64,000 bases of DNA, taken from Dolichospermum planctonicum. Lineage in GTDB: Bacteria; Cyanobacteriota; Cyanobacteriia; Cyanobacteriales; Nostocaceae. Positions 37,454 to 44,322 of this stretch are shown here, piece by piece. Positions within the stretch are counted from its first letter, which is position 1. The number at the start of each line of letters is the position of its first letter. The position numbers and the translations under genes were made by a program. The stretch covers positions 62,001 through 126,000 of the forward strand of contig NZ_BJCF01000001.1 of assembly GCF_005402965.1 (NCBI RefSeq), given 5' to 3'. The notes beneath the pieces are model-generated. The model made no database searches and had not been told where the DNA came from. It saw only the letters and a list, made by a program, of their open reading frames with translations.

Positions 37454-38818
37454 CTAGGATATTTGGCTTAAGTAAGAGCGACGAGCTTTACCCACGCTAA
37501 TAATAACATTGGTCAGCATTTCTAATGCTAAGTCTTTCCCCGGACAAATGCGGCCTGCATGACGAGAACCAACGGAATTAAAACCCATGTGAAAAGGGCA
37601 AAGATTTTCTCTGTTTGCATTAAATTCATAAGCAGTTTTTCCCCAAAAATCTTCACTTAACATCCCCAAAAGCATAGGAATTAAAATTTTAGTTCCTTTC
37701 GGAAAAGTTCGCGCCTTACCCGCCAATGTCACCGTAAATGGTTCTGTCGCTACTCGGTGAGAGGCACTTACAGGCATAAACAGACGGGCGCATTCTAACA
37801 GAAAAAGTTGAATACTAGGACGATCATTAAGATCGAGCCTGTCCCAATAACTCTTAATATCAATTTTATCAGTTTGACGACCTTGGTAAGCAGGAAGGGG
37901 TTGATAACCCATGGCTGTTTTTCCCAAGTGTAGCGGCCCTTGCAACCCGGCAATACTCATTAAAGACACCATCAGTTTTGCAAGTTCTCGCCGCGTCATT
38001 TTATGATATTTAGGGTCGTTCTCTTGAAAATTAGCTAAGGCTGGAGAATTTTCGTAAATCGTCGCTACTTGCTCTACCAGTTCAGGAACTTGACGAAATC
38101 CCCATATATTTAACTTTTCTAAACTACTGCTGCCAGCAAAATAATATAATGTTCCCCTTTTTGTATAGTGTAGGGTTGTAATAATTCTTATTGTTGCTTG
38201 ATCATCAGGATTAATGCCAAAAATAACGTAGTGAAGATACCGGACTAAAAAGCCCATCCAATCCCGTTGATCATTATTGAAAAATTCTTCTAAAGTATTA
38301 TTGGTAATTCTATCTACATAATCAGCCGCTAACTTATTGAACAACCGTTGTGCTACTTGATCATTTTGACGCATTACCATGCCTTCATTAAAGAAGTAAT
38401 TATCAACACACTTACGGAAAGCATCATGATTTTCCCCGCCGGCGGCTGCGTCTGAGAGAGTAATTAAAAGAACATTGCGACCACCTTGATCAACTCCCGG
38501 ACCATGACTAGAACTAAGCATGGAAGTTCCTAGTCTCCAGTCACGGGCTTGGGGTGAGGTTAAGGCGGTCTCTAGGGTTTTAAAGTCTCCTAAGACTACT
38601 TCCCCTGCACAACAAAAGGCATCCCCCAGCACTTGCCTTTTCCTATCCAGGTAAGGTGGATTATTGGCAATTGTTCCCTCTACAAAACTGATTATAGGCA
38701 GAAAGGTACGGCTGACTGGGTTTTGAGGGTTCTCTATTGCCCAAGCTTGAAAGTGATTCAGGGCTTTGTCTAACAATGATGGCTGAAGATTGGTTTTTGG
38801 TATGGTAGTTGGCCGCAT
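37454..38818 (-). CDS. Unusual cytochrome P450, CYP74-like, operon partner of lipoxygenase
   Basis: A soluble protein of 454 residues. The heme Cys is at about 425 within GRICPGKDLALEML, and the ExxR motif appears as ECAR at about 317-320. The loop before the Cys is longer than in typical P450s (GFNSVGSRHAGRIC). The I-helix region reads SIAGLQGPLHLG and lacks the usual acid-alcohol pair for O2 activation. These features recall the CYP74 group (allene oxide synthase, hydroperoxide lyase, divinyl ether synthase), which rearranges lipoxygenase hydroperoxides without O2 or reductase. With the lipoxygenase 21 bp downstream, a hydroperoxide-processing role is likely. The exact product is unknown. 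Confidence 0.75.
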   Translation of the reverse strand: MRPTTIPKTNLQPSLLDKALNHFQAWAIENPQNPVSRTFLPIISFVEGTIANNPPYLDRKRQVLGDAFCCAGEVVLGDFKTLETALTSPQARDWRLGTSMLSSSHGPGVDQGGRNVLLITLSDAAAGGENHDAFRKCVDNYFFNEGMVMRQNDQVAQRLFNKLAADYVDRITNNTLEEFFNNDQRDWMGFLVRYLHYVIFGINPDDQATIRIITTLHYTKRGTLYYFAGSSSLEKLNIWGFRQVPELVEQVATIYENSPALANFQENDPKYHKMTRRELAKLMVSLMSIAGLQGPLHLGKTAMGYQPLPAYQGRQTDKIDIKSYWDRLDLNDRPSIQLFLLECARLFMPVSASHRVATEPFTVTLAGKARTFPKGTKILIPMLLGMLSEDFWGKTAYEFNANRENLCPFHMGFNSVGSRHAGRICPGKDLALEMLTNVIISVGKARRSYLSQIS

Positions 38819-38953
38819 AAAGGTTATTTTTTTCCTTCTAAGTATAAATAAATTTAGTCGATAATCCAGTTTTGATCAATATTTTTTAATTTTTGATATT
38901 TATACCTTTTCCCAGTCTAATGAAATGCCTGAATCCTTACAATAAGTCGGGCA
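38819..38953. other. Promoter side of the P450-lipoxygenase operon
   Basis: AT-rich DNA upstream of the P450 start with a small hairpin (ATGCCTGAATCC...GTCGGGCAT). No gene seen. Confidence 0.35.
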
Positions 38954-39209
38954 TTTGTTTATATTTAAGTTAATAGGCAAAAGTGACAAAATTGCAACAA
39001 TTATTTCACTTTTTTGGCTATTTCGATCAGTAAATATCTGTATTTAGAGTAATTTTGTTAACATTAAATGTCAAAGTTACGGATATTTGTGCGGAAAATG
39101 CTGTTATCATCAAGCTATTGAAGGTGAAAAAACTGAAACAATTATGTCACTTTTATTTTGTCTAAATCTCTAGACAGAGGTTTTTATTTTTAATAAGATG
39201 TAGCGGGGG
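38954..39209 (+). promoter_or_regulatory. Duplicated upstream block A, precedes precursor peptide 1
   Basis: This about 256-bp block is almost repeated at 43531-43799 upstream of precursor 3. Within it, two imperfect palindromes with AAAGTGACAAAA-type and TTATnTCACTTTT-type arms occur at about 38980-39014 and 39121-39154. It ends with TGTCTA-(6 nt)-TAGACA, then a T-rich tract, a possible leader hairpin. A regulated promoter shared by two peptide genes is the simplest reading. Confidence 0.65.
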
Positions 39210-39268
39210 AATAAAAAATAACAACCCTAATAAATTAATTCACCTACAGACCTCTGAGGCAAATTAAC

Positions 39269-39511
39269 ATGAATAATCATCGTCTTGAAATCAACGACCT
39301 AATTGATAGTGCTGTTAATAATGCAGTAGCGCGTCGTAATGAGGCTTTAGCATCTGTATCTGATGAAGAAGCTAAAAACGTTTCTGGTGGTATGAATCGT
39401 AAGAGTAAGGGAAGGGGTGAAGGTATTCTTATTCCTATTATTGCGGGTATGCTACCCCTTCCTACTTGGATGGGTATGAAAACCGCAGGCCCAACAAAGA
39501 GACGGGCATAA
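39269..39511 (+). CDS. RiPP-type precursor peptide 1, double-glycine leader (80 aa)
   Basis: A peptide of 80 residues. The leader (1-41) is acidic and amphipathic and ends SDEEAKNVSGG, a double-glycine cleavage site for a C39 peptidase. The core (42-80) begins MNRKSKGRGEGIL, contains a hydrophobic centre (IPIIAGMLPLP, then WMGM) and ends with a basic tail (TKRRA). There is no Cys, and no XYG motif. The ribosome site CTGAGG lies about 10 nt upstream. It is followed 27 bp later by the Cys-rich protein. The likely exporter is the C39 ABC transporter at 47275-50007. Modification of the core, if any, is unknown. Confidence 0.7.
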   Translation: MNNHRLEINDLIDSAVNNAVARRNEALASVSDEEAKNVSGGMNRKSKGRGEGILIPIIAGMLPLPTWMGMKTAGPTKRRA

Positions 39512-39538
39512 AAATCCTCTTATTTCGAGGCTAAATGG

Positions 39539-39973
39539 ATGAAGGAAATTGCTGAAAAAACTACACTTTGCCCTAGTGCTAGACCAGAACCAGGGGAAAG
39601 TTTTGTTTTCGGTATCATTGGTGGAACAGTAGCAGAACCTCGTGTAGCTTATCTGAAACAGCCTCAACCTATCACAGATGAACTAATAGCTAAAGTTAGT
39701 CCTGTGACACCAGCGGAAGTGTTTCGTACAGCTTCAACTTGTGCCACAAATGGTTGTCAACATTTTGATGGGAAAAATTGTGGTTTAGCTACACGAATTG
39801 TCGAAAATTTACCGACAGTAGGAGAGGAATTACCTCCCTGTTCTATACGTCGAGATTGTCGTTGGTGGCAACAGGAAGGTAAGGCGGCTTGTATGCGTTG
39901 TCCGCAAGTAATTACGGATAATTACAATGCTTCTGAATTGTCAATTCAAGTGGCCACACCAACCGCTCGTTAA
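39539..39973 (+). CDS. Cys-rich protein (144 aa) of the peptide cluster
   Basis: A protein of 144 residues with eight Cys (11, 68, 73, 81, 101, 107, 118, 121). The last seven form CxxxxC-x7-C and C-x5-C-x10-CxxC groups around H75, a pattern suited to Zn2+ or an iron-sulfur cluster. The first 65 residues include a Gly/Pro-rich FVFGIIGGTVAEPRVAYL. There is no signal peptide or double-glycine site. The start at 39539 is preceded by GAGG. Placed between two precursor genes and before a radical SAM enzyme, it could be a maturation or redox partner. I do not recognise the family. Confidence 0.55.
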   Translation: MKEIAEKTTLCPSARPEPGESFVFGIIGGTVAEPRVAYLKQPQPITDELIAKVSPVTPAEVFRTASTCATNGCQHFDGKNCGLATRIVENLPTVGEELPPCSIRRDCRWWQQEGKAACMRCPQVITDNYNASELSIQVATPTAR

Positions 39974-40134
39974 CTGAATATTTTGCACCATAATCTGATT
40001 GGGAAAAATAAGATCCTAAAAAGCTGATTATTGGCTAGTATGGGGATTTTCTACCTACCCTGCTTGAGAAGGTGTAAGATATGAATTTAATATCTGAATT
40101 AAGGAATTTTACCAATATCTCAAAGGAGAAAAAT

Positions 40135-40488
40135 ATGTCTTTAGAAAACGTCAAATCTTTCTATGAATATCTGGCAGATAATGAAGCTTTTCGTGAACAA
40201 ATCAAAGCTGCTGAGAATAAAGAAGAGTGTAGCCGAATAGTTAAAGCAGCCGGCTTTGATTTTACCTTAGAAGAATACGAAGAATACACTTATCAACTTT
40301 TAGAATCAGCTAATTCTGAAGATGAAATTCAAGATTTAAGTGAAAAGGAATTAGCAGCCGTTTTTGGGGGAATAACTGGAATAACCAGACCCGTACAACC
40401 AAAGTATGGAGGCGTGAGGCCACCACAAAAATGGCCACCTATACAGCCGATGTATGGAGTTGTTATTGGTAAAACTTGGTCTTTGTGA
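40135..40488 (+). CDS. Nif11-type precursor peptide 2 with two XYG motifs (117 aa)
   Basis: The start is the ATG at 40135 with AAAGGAG upstream; an in-frame ATG at 40081 would add 18 residues. Residues 1-79 form a Nif11-like leader (SLENVKSFYEYLADNEAFREQI) ending KELAAVFGG, the double-glycine site. The 38-residue core has a pseudo-repeat: QPKYGGV...KW and QPMYGVV...TW, with Tyr at 91 and 107 of the full peptide, and is Pro- and Trp-containing. XYG (classically MYG) is the recognition motif of splicease enzymes such as PlpX, which remove a tyramine unit from Tyr to leave an alpha-keto-beta-amino acid. A radical SAM gene starts 101 bp downstream. Confidence 0.8.
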   Translation: MSLENVKSFYEYLADNEAFREQIKAAENKEECSRIVKAAGFDFTLEEYEEYTYQLLESANSEDEIQDLSEKELAAVFGGITGITRPVQPKYGGVRPPQKWPPIQPMYGVVIGKTWSL

Positions 40489-40589
40489 GTGTAAATGTCA
40501 ATTTCCGAAATGAAAAATTAAGTTTTTAGGGATGGATAAAAAGCCAATTTATTCATCCTTTACTCACAAAATTGATTGAGGATATTTCC

Positions 40590-41849
40590 ATGACTTATCA
40601 CCGAATTAGCTATGCAGTGTGGGAAATTACCCTTAAATGTAATCTAGCTTGTCAACATTGTGGTTCTCGCGCTGGACATACCAGGACAAATGAACTTTCT
40701 ACAGCAGAAGCTCTTAACTTAGTCCAGCAAATGGCCGAAGTAGGAATTACAGAAGTTACTATTATTGGAGGTGAAGCATTTCTTCGTCCCGATTGGTTAG
40801 AAATTGCCCAAGCAATTACTAAAGCTGGTATGATTTGTGGTATGACCACCGGGGGTTATGGTATCACCTTAGAGACAGCCCACTGCATGAAAGCAGCAGG
40901 GATTCAAGTAGTTTCTGTGTCCGTTGATGGTTTAGAAGCTACCCATGACCAAATTCGCGGTAAACAAGGCTCATGGAAATGGGCATTTCAGACCATGAGT
41001 AACCTCAAAGAAGCGGGTATTCCCTTTGGTTGTAATACTCAAATTAATCGGCTCTCAGCCCCAGAATTTCCCCAAATTTACGAACATCTCCGCGACGCGG
41101 GTATTTTCGCTTGGCAAATTCAACTAACCGTACCTATGGGGAATGCGGCGGATAATAGCGAGATTTTATTACAACCTTATGAACTTTTGGATGTATATCC
41201 AATGATTGCTCGTGTTGCAAAACGAGCCAAGCAGGAAGGTGTACAAGTGCAACCGGGAAATAATATTGGCTACTACGGACCCTATGAGCGATTATTGCGC
41301 GGGGGGGATGCGTGGTCATTTTGGCAGGGATGTAGCGCCGGACTCTCGGCTTTAGGTATTGAAGCGGACGGTGCTATCAAAGGTTGCCCATCTTTACCGA
41401 CAACAGCTTATACAGGAGGTAATATCCGCGACCATTCACTGCGGACAATTATTGAAGAAACAGAGGAACTGAGATTTAATCTTGGTGCTGGTACTCCCAA
41501 GGGAACAGAACACCTATGGGGTTTTTGCAAAACTTGTGAATTTGCGGAACTTTGTCGTGGTGGTTGTAGTTGGACTGCCCATGTTTTCTTTGATAAGAGA
41601 GGTAATAATCCTTACTGTCATCATCGCGCTTTAACCCAAGAAAAAAATGGCATTAGAGAGCGTGTTTTTCTGCAACGTCAAGCCAATGGAAATCCCTTTG
41701 ATAATGGCGAATTTGCACTAATTGAGGAATCTATTAATACCCCTTGGATAGAAAATGACCCACTGCATTTTACGGCTGAGTTAATTCAATGGCCAAAAGG
41801 GTCGGAAAAAGAACCAGAGTTAGGTAAATCTTTAGTTAATTCCCACTAA
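40590..41849 (+). CDS. Radical SAM/SPASM peptide maturase, candidate splicease
   Basis: An enzyme of 419 residues. The ATG at 40590 follows GAGGA; a TTG at 40572 is a weaker alternative. The SAM-cluster Cys are C17, C21, C24 in KCNLACQHCGSRAG, followed by GGEAFLRP. The C-terminal SPASM-type region has Cys in WQGCSAGLSALGIEADG and IKGCPSL, then FCKTCEFAELCRGGCSW and NPYCHHRA, predicting extra iron-sulfur clusters. Adjacent to a Nif11 precursor with XYG motifs, it is a good candidate for PlpX-like backbone splicing. Other SPASM chemistry (thioether, cyclophane, epimerisation) cannot be excluded; the core lacks Cys, so thioethers are unlikely. Confidence 0.85.
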   Translation: MTYHRISYAVWEITLKCNLACQHCGSRAGHTRTNELSTAEALNLVQQMAEVGITEVTIIGGEAFLRPDWLEIAQAITKAGMICGMTTGGYGITLETAHCMKAAGIQVVSVSVDGLEATHDQIRGKQGSWKWAFQTMSNLKEAGIPFGCNTQINRLSAPEFPQIYEHLRDAGIFAWQIQLTVPMGNAADNSEILLQPYELLDVYPMIARVAKRAKQEGVQVQPGNNIGYYGPYERLLRGGDAWSFWQGCSAGLSALGIEADGAIKGCPSLPTTAYTGGNIRDHSLRTIIEETEELRFNLGAGTPKGTEHLWGFCKTCEFAELCRGGCSWTAHVFFDKRGNNPYCHHRALTQEKNGIRERVFLQRQANGNPFDNGEFALIEESINTPWIENDPLHFTAELIQWPKGSEKEPELGKSLVNSH

Positions 41850-41865
41850 AATTCTGTTGAGAATC

Positions 41866-42069
41866 ATGAACAATATTTCTCCCGATTCTATTGCATTAGA
41901 AGATTCAAATACCTTTGCAAAATCTGAAACTGATTTAGATATTTCACAACCCTTATTACCTCGCTTGAGTTGGGATAATCAGATTACTTATTTGCGACTT
42001 ATTTTTAGGGCTAAAAGAGCTTTAGACCGAATTGAGAAAGAAGCGGGTATTGTCAGGAGTGAAAACTGA
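41866..42069 (+). CDS. 67-residue protein coupled to the radical SAM gene, possible Y partner
   Basis: The ATG at 41866 lies 16 bp after the maturase stop; the product has an acidic N-terminal half (SPDSIALEDSN, KSETDLD), then LSWDNQITYLRLIFRAKRALDRIEKEAG, an amphipathic helix. Its position directly behind the maturase is where spliceases carry a small required partner (PlpY). I cannot show sequence similarity to PlpY. No Cys or signal peptide. A terminator follows at 42126. Confidence 0.55.
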   Translation: MNNISPDSIALEDSNTFAKSETDLDISQPLLPRLSWDNQITYLRLIFRAKRALDRIEKEAGIVRSEN

Positions 42070-42125
42070 TGAAATCTAACATTTAATTGCAAGCAATTAA
42101 ATTTACAGCACTTTAATTTTACCAC

Positions 42126-42162
42126 AAACCTGAATCTTTAAATTTTCAGGTTTATTTTATTT
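42126..42162 (+). terminator. Terminator of the maturase unit
   Basis: A perfect 9-bp stem (AAACCTGAA and TTCAGGTTT) with a 10-nt loop, followed by a T-rich tail, 57 bp past the 67-residue gene. Confidence 0.7.
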
Positions 42163-42197
42163 ATATACCCATCCTAAATAAGACATAAATACCTCCT

Positions 42198-42240
42198 TTT
42201 CTCTACCTCTGAGTCCTCTGTGTCCTCTGTGGTTCGTTCC
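42198..42240 (-). repeat. Pyrimidine-rich dispersed repeat
   Basis: CTGTGTCCTCTGTGGTTCG and neighbours are the reverse complement of the purine-rich block at 27646-27690. Confidence 0.6.
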
Positions 42241-42354
42241 AAAAAATCCATTCACAAACCAGGGAGAATAGCCATATCTATAATTCAGATTATATAACTT
42301 TTATTCAGTAACTAAGAATTTCAGGTAAGATAAATAATCATCTGCCATTAATTC

Positions 42355-43374
42355 ATGACCAATATTATTCATAAACGGGCTGATTTTGATAGTCCATGGA
42401 AAGAAATTCTCACCGCATATTTTCCCCAAGCAATGCAATTCTTTTTTCCCGAAACCGAAGCACTAATTGACTGGGAACGTCCTTATGAATTTCTCGATAA
42501 AGAATTTCAACAAATTACCCGTGAAGCCGAACAAGGAAAGAGATATGCTGATCAATTAGTCAAAGTTTGGCAAATTCAGGGTGAACAATTGTGGTTATTA
42601 GTCCATGTAGAAATTCAGGGAAAAAAAGAAGATAATTTCAGTCAACGGATGTTTACCTACAATTTTCGCATTTTTGACAGTTTTGGTCAACCCGCAATCA
42701 GCTTGGCGATTTTATGTGACACCAACCGTGAATGGCGACCGAGTAATTACGGTTACAATTATCCCCAGACAAAGTTAAATTTTGAATTTGGTAGCATTAA
42801 ACTGTTAGATTATGAACAACGGTGGCAAGAGTTAGAAAATAGTAAGAATCCTTTTGCAACAGTGGTTATGGCACATTTGAAAACCCAGCAAACGCGCTCA
42901 TATCCCCAAGAACGCAAAATCTGGAAATTCAGTTTAATTCGCAGGTTATACGATTTAGGCTTACAAGAGCAAGATATTCGTAACCTGTATCGCTTTATAG
43001 ACTGGGTGATGATTTTACCAAAACCATTGGAAAATCAATTGTGGTCGGAGTATAAACAATTCGAGCAGGAGCGAACTATGAGATATATTACCACTGGTGA
43101 GCGCATAGGTTACGAGCGGGGAATAGAAGAAGGACGACTTGAAGGTAGACAAGAAGGTAGACAGGAAGGTAGACAAGAAGGTAGACAGGAAGGTAGACAG
43201 GAAGGAGAACGGTTGGTTATTTTAAAACTGCTTAAAAAGCGATTGGGTGAATTATCACCGGAAACGACACAGCGGATTCAATCTCTTTCTGTTAATCAGT
43301 TGGAAAATTTAAGCGAGGCTTTACTAGATTTTAGCAGTATGGCGGATTTACTTAATTGGTTGCAATTAAATTAA
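42355..43374 (+). CDS. Rpn-type PD-(D/E)XK nuclease / putative transposase-related protein
   Basis: A protein of 339 residues. The N-terminal part resembles Rpn recombination-promoting nucleases: DSPWKEILTAYFPQAMQFFFPE, then the nuclease core with HVEIQGKKEDNF, carrying the E-x-Q/K of a PD-(D/E)XK site. Residues about 260-282 are five to six copies of the tetrapeptide GRQE, encoded by 12-bp tandem repeats at about 43142-43202, expected to slip. The C-terminal about 55 residues (RLVILKLLKKRLGELS...) match the DUF4351 helical tail common in cyanobacterial relatives. It separates the maturase genes from precursor 3 and is likely a mobile passenger, not part of the peptide pathway. Confidence 0.8.
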   Translation: MTNIIHKRADFDSPWKEILTAYFPQAMQFFFPETEALIDWERPYEFLDKEFQQITREAEQGKRYADQLVKVWQIQGEQLWLLVHVEIQGKKEDNFSQRMFTYNFRIFDSFGQPAISLAILCDTNREWRPSNYGYNYPQTKLNFEFGSIKLLDYEQRWQELENSKNPFATVVMAHLKTQQTRSYPQERKIWKFSLIRRLYDLGLQEQDIRNLYRFIDWVMILPKPLENQLWSEYKQFEQERTMRYITTGERIGYERGIEEGRLEGRQEGRQEGRQEGRQEGRQEGERLVILKLLKKRLGELSPETTQRIQSLSVNQLENLSEALLDFSSMADLLNWLQLN

Positions 43375-43530
43375 TCCTCTTGTTGAAATCTTCAAATATA
43401 CGTAGGGTGGGTTAGCGACAGCGTAACCCACCATCTGATTAGGTATTTATGTAAAATAAATTACATATTTTATATAATTTGTGCTTATAAAAGCTAATAC
43501 ATATATCTACATTGTTAGATAAGTTAGAGA
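43375..43530. other. Spacer with short hairpin
   Basis: A hairpin (GGGTGGGTTA and TAACCCACC) at about 43405-43432 follows the nuclease gene and may terminate it; this sequence type is dispersed in cyanobacterial genomes. The rest is AT-rich with nothing recognised. Confidence 0.5.
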
Positions 43531-43799
43531 TTTGTTTATATTTAAGTTAATAGGCAAAAGTGACAAAATTCCTACAGTAGTGCAACAATTATGTCCCTTT
43601 TTTTGGCTATTTTCCGTCCGTAATTGTCTGTTGTTTAGTAATGTTTTCAACTTAAAAGTCCAAATTTACGGATTTTTGTGCGTGAAATGCTGTTATCATC
43701 AAGCTATTGAAGGTGACAAAACTAAAACAATTATGTCACTTTTATTTTGTCTAAATCTCTAGACAGAGGTTTTTATTTTGAATAGGATGTAGTCGGGAA
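43531..43799 (+). promoter_or_regulatory. Duplicated upstream block B, precedes precursor peptide 3
   Basis: The second copy of the block at 38954-39209, with paired palindromic motifs at about 43557-43600 (carrying a 10-bp insertion) and 43711-43745. The last about 90 bp are nearly identical to copy A, including the TGTCTA/TAGACA hairpin and T tract. The small open frame across it is not a gene. Confidence 0.65.
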
Positions 43800-43860
43800 A
43801 TGAAAAAGTACAACATTTCCGGTTTTTTCTAGACTTTTTAAAACCAAGGAGAATACAAAG

Positions 43861-44040
43861 ATGGCTAATATTCAAATTGCTGATTTAGCACAAGTTGAAA
43901 ACCAGTTTGATGAATTATCTGATTTGGAACTTGAGGTAGTGGGTGGTAGATCGGGATGGAGTCGTCCTGTTTACTCTTATTGGAGGCCTCCTGTTAGTCA
44001 GTCTTGGTGGTTTAGACCCTCTAATGCCATAATTTGGTAA
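43861..44040 (+). CDS. RiPP-type precursor peptide 3, Trp-rich core (59 aa)
   Basis: A 59-residue peptide from the ATG at 43861, with AAGGAGA 9 nt upstream. The leader (1-29) ends LSDLELEVVGG, a double-glycine processing site. The 30-residue core is highly aromatic: five Trp, two Tyr and one Phe, with repeated (W/F)-(S)-R-P units (GWSRP, YWRPP, WFRPS) and a C-terminal Trp. It has no Cys or XYG motif. It shares upstream block B with precursor 1's block A, and the export genes lie about 280 bp away on the other strand. Whether the core is modified is unknown. Confidence 0.75.
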   Translation: MANIQIADLAQVENQFDELSDLELEVVGGRSGWSRPVYSYWRPPVSQSWWFRPSNAIIW

Positions 44041-44070
44041 GCTGTACTGCATTTAATTTGTATAATTATA

Positions 44071-44095
44071 GCGGGCAGGAGGCCCGCACCACAAA
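44071..44095 (-). repeat. Short inverted copy of hairpin repeat family 1
   Basis: GCGGGCAGGAGGCCCGC hairpin followed by CACCACAA, the reverse of the family-1 core. Confidence 0.6.
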
Positions 44096-44142
44096 ATTTA
44101 GCCATATTAGGATTGTACAATCTAGCTGCGTAACAGCTTATT

Positions 44143-44301
44143 AATGAAAGCAGAGCCTTTTTCTCGTTCCCAGTCTCCGACTGGGAATGCTACCTAGAGG
44201 CTCTGCCTCCGTGACTTAGTATCAATGAAGGCAGAGCCTTCTGTAATTCATTCCCATACAGAGTATGGGAACGAGAAATACAGAGTATGGGAACGAGAAC
44301 A
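44143..44301. repeat. Compound dispersed repeat, family 2
   Basis: Several head-to-tail and inverted units of GCAGAGCCTT, CTCGTTCCCAGTC and TATGGGAACGAGAA form potential long hairpins between precursor 3 and the isomerase gene, where they may end both transcripts. Confidence 0.7.
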
Positions 44302-44322
44302 TTTTTCATTTTTGTGATTAAA

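Noticed and set aside
39269-39511. Precursor 1 as a splicease substrate
   Set aside because: Its core has no Tyr-Gly; WMG is not the known motif.
43532-43762. Protein-coding frame of 76 codons
   Set aside because: It covers control block B; the matching block A does not keep the frame.
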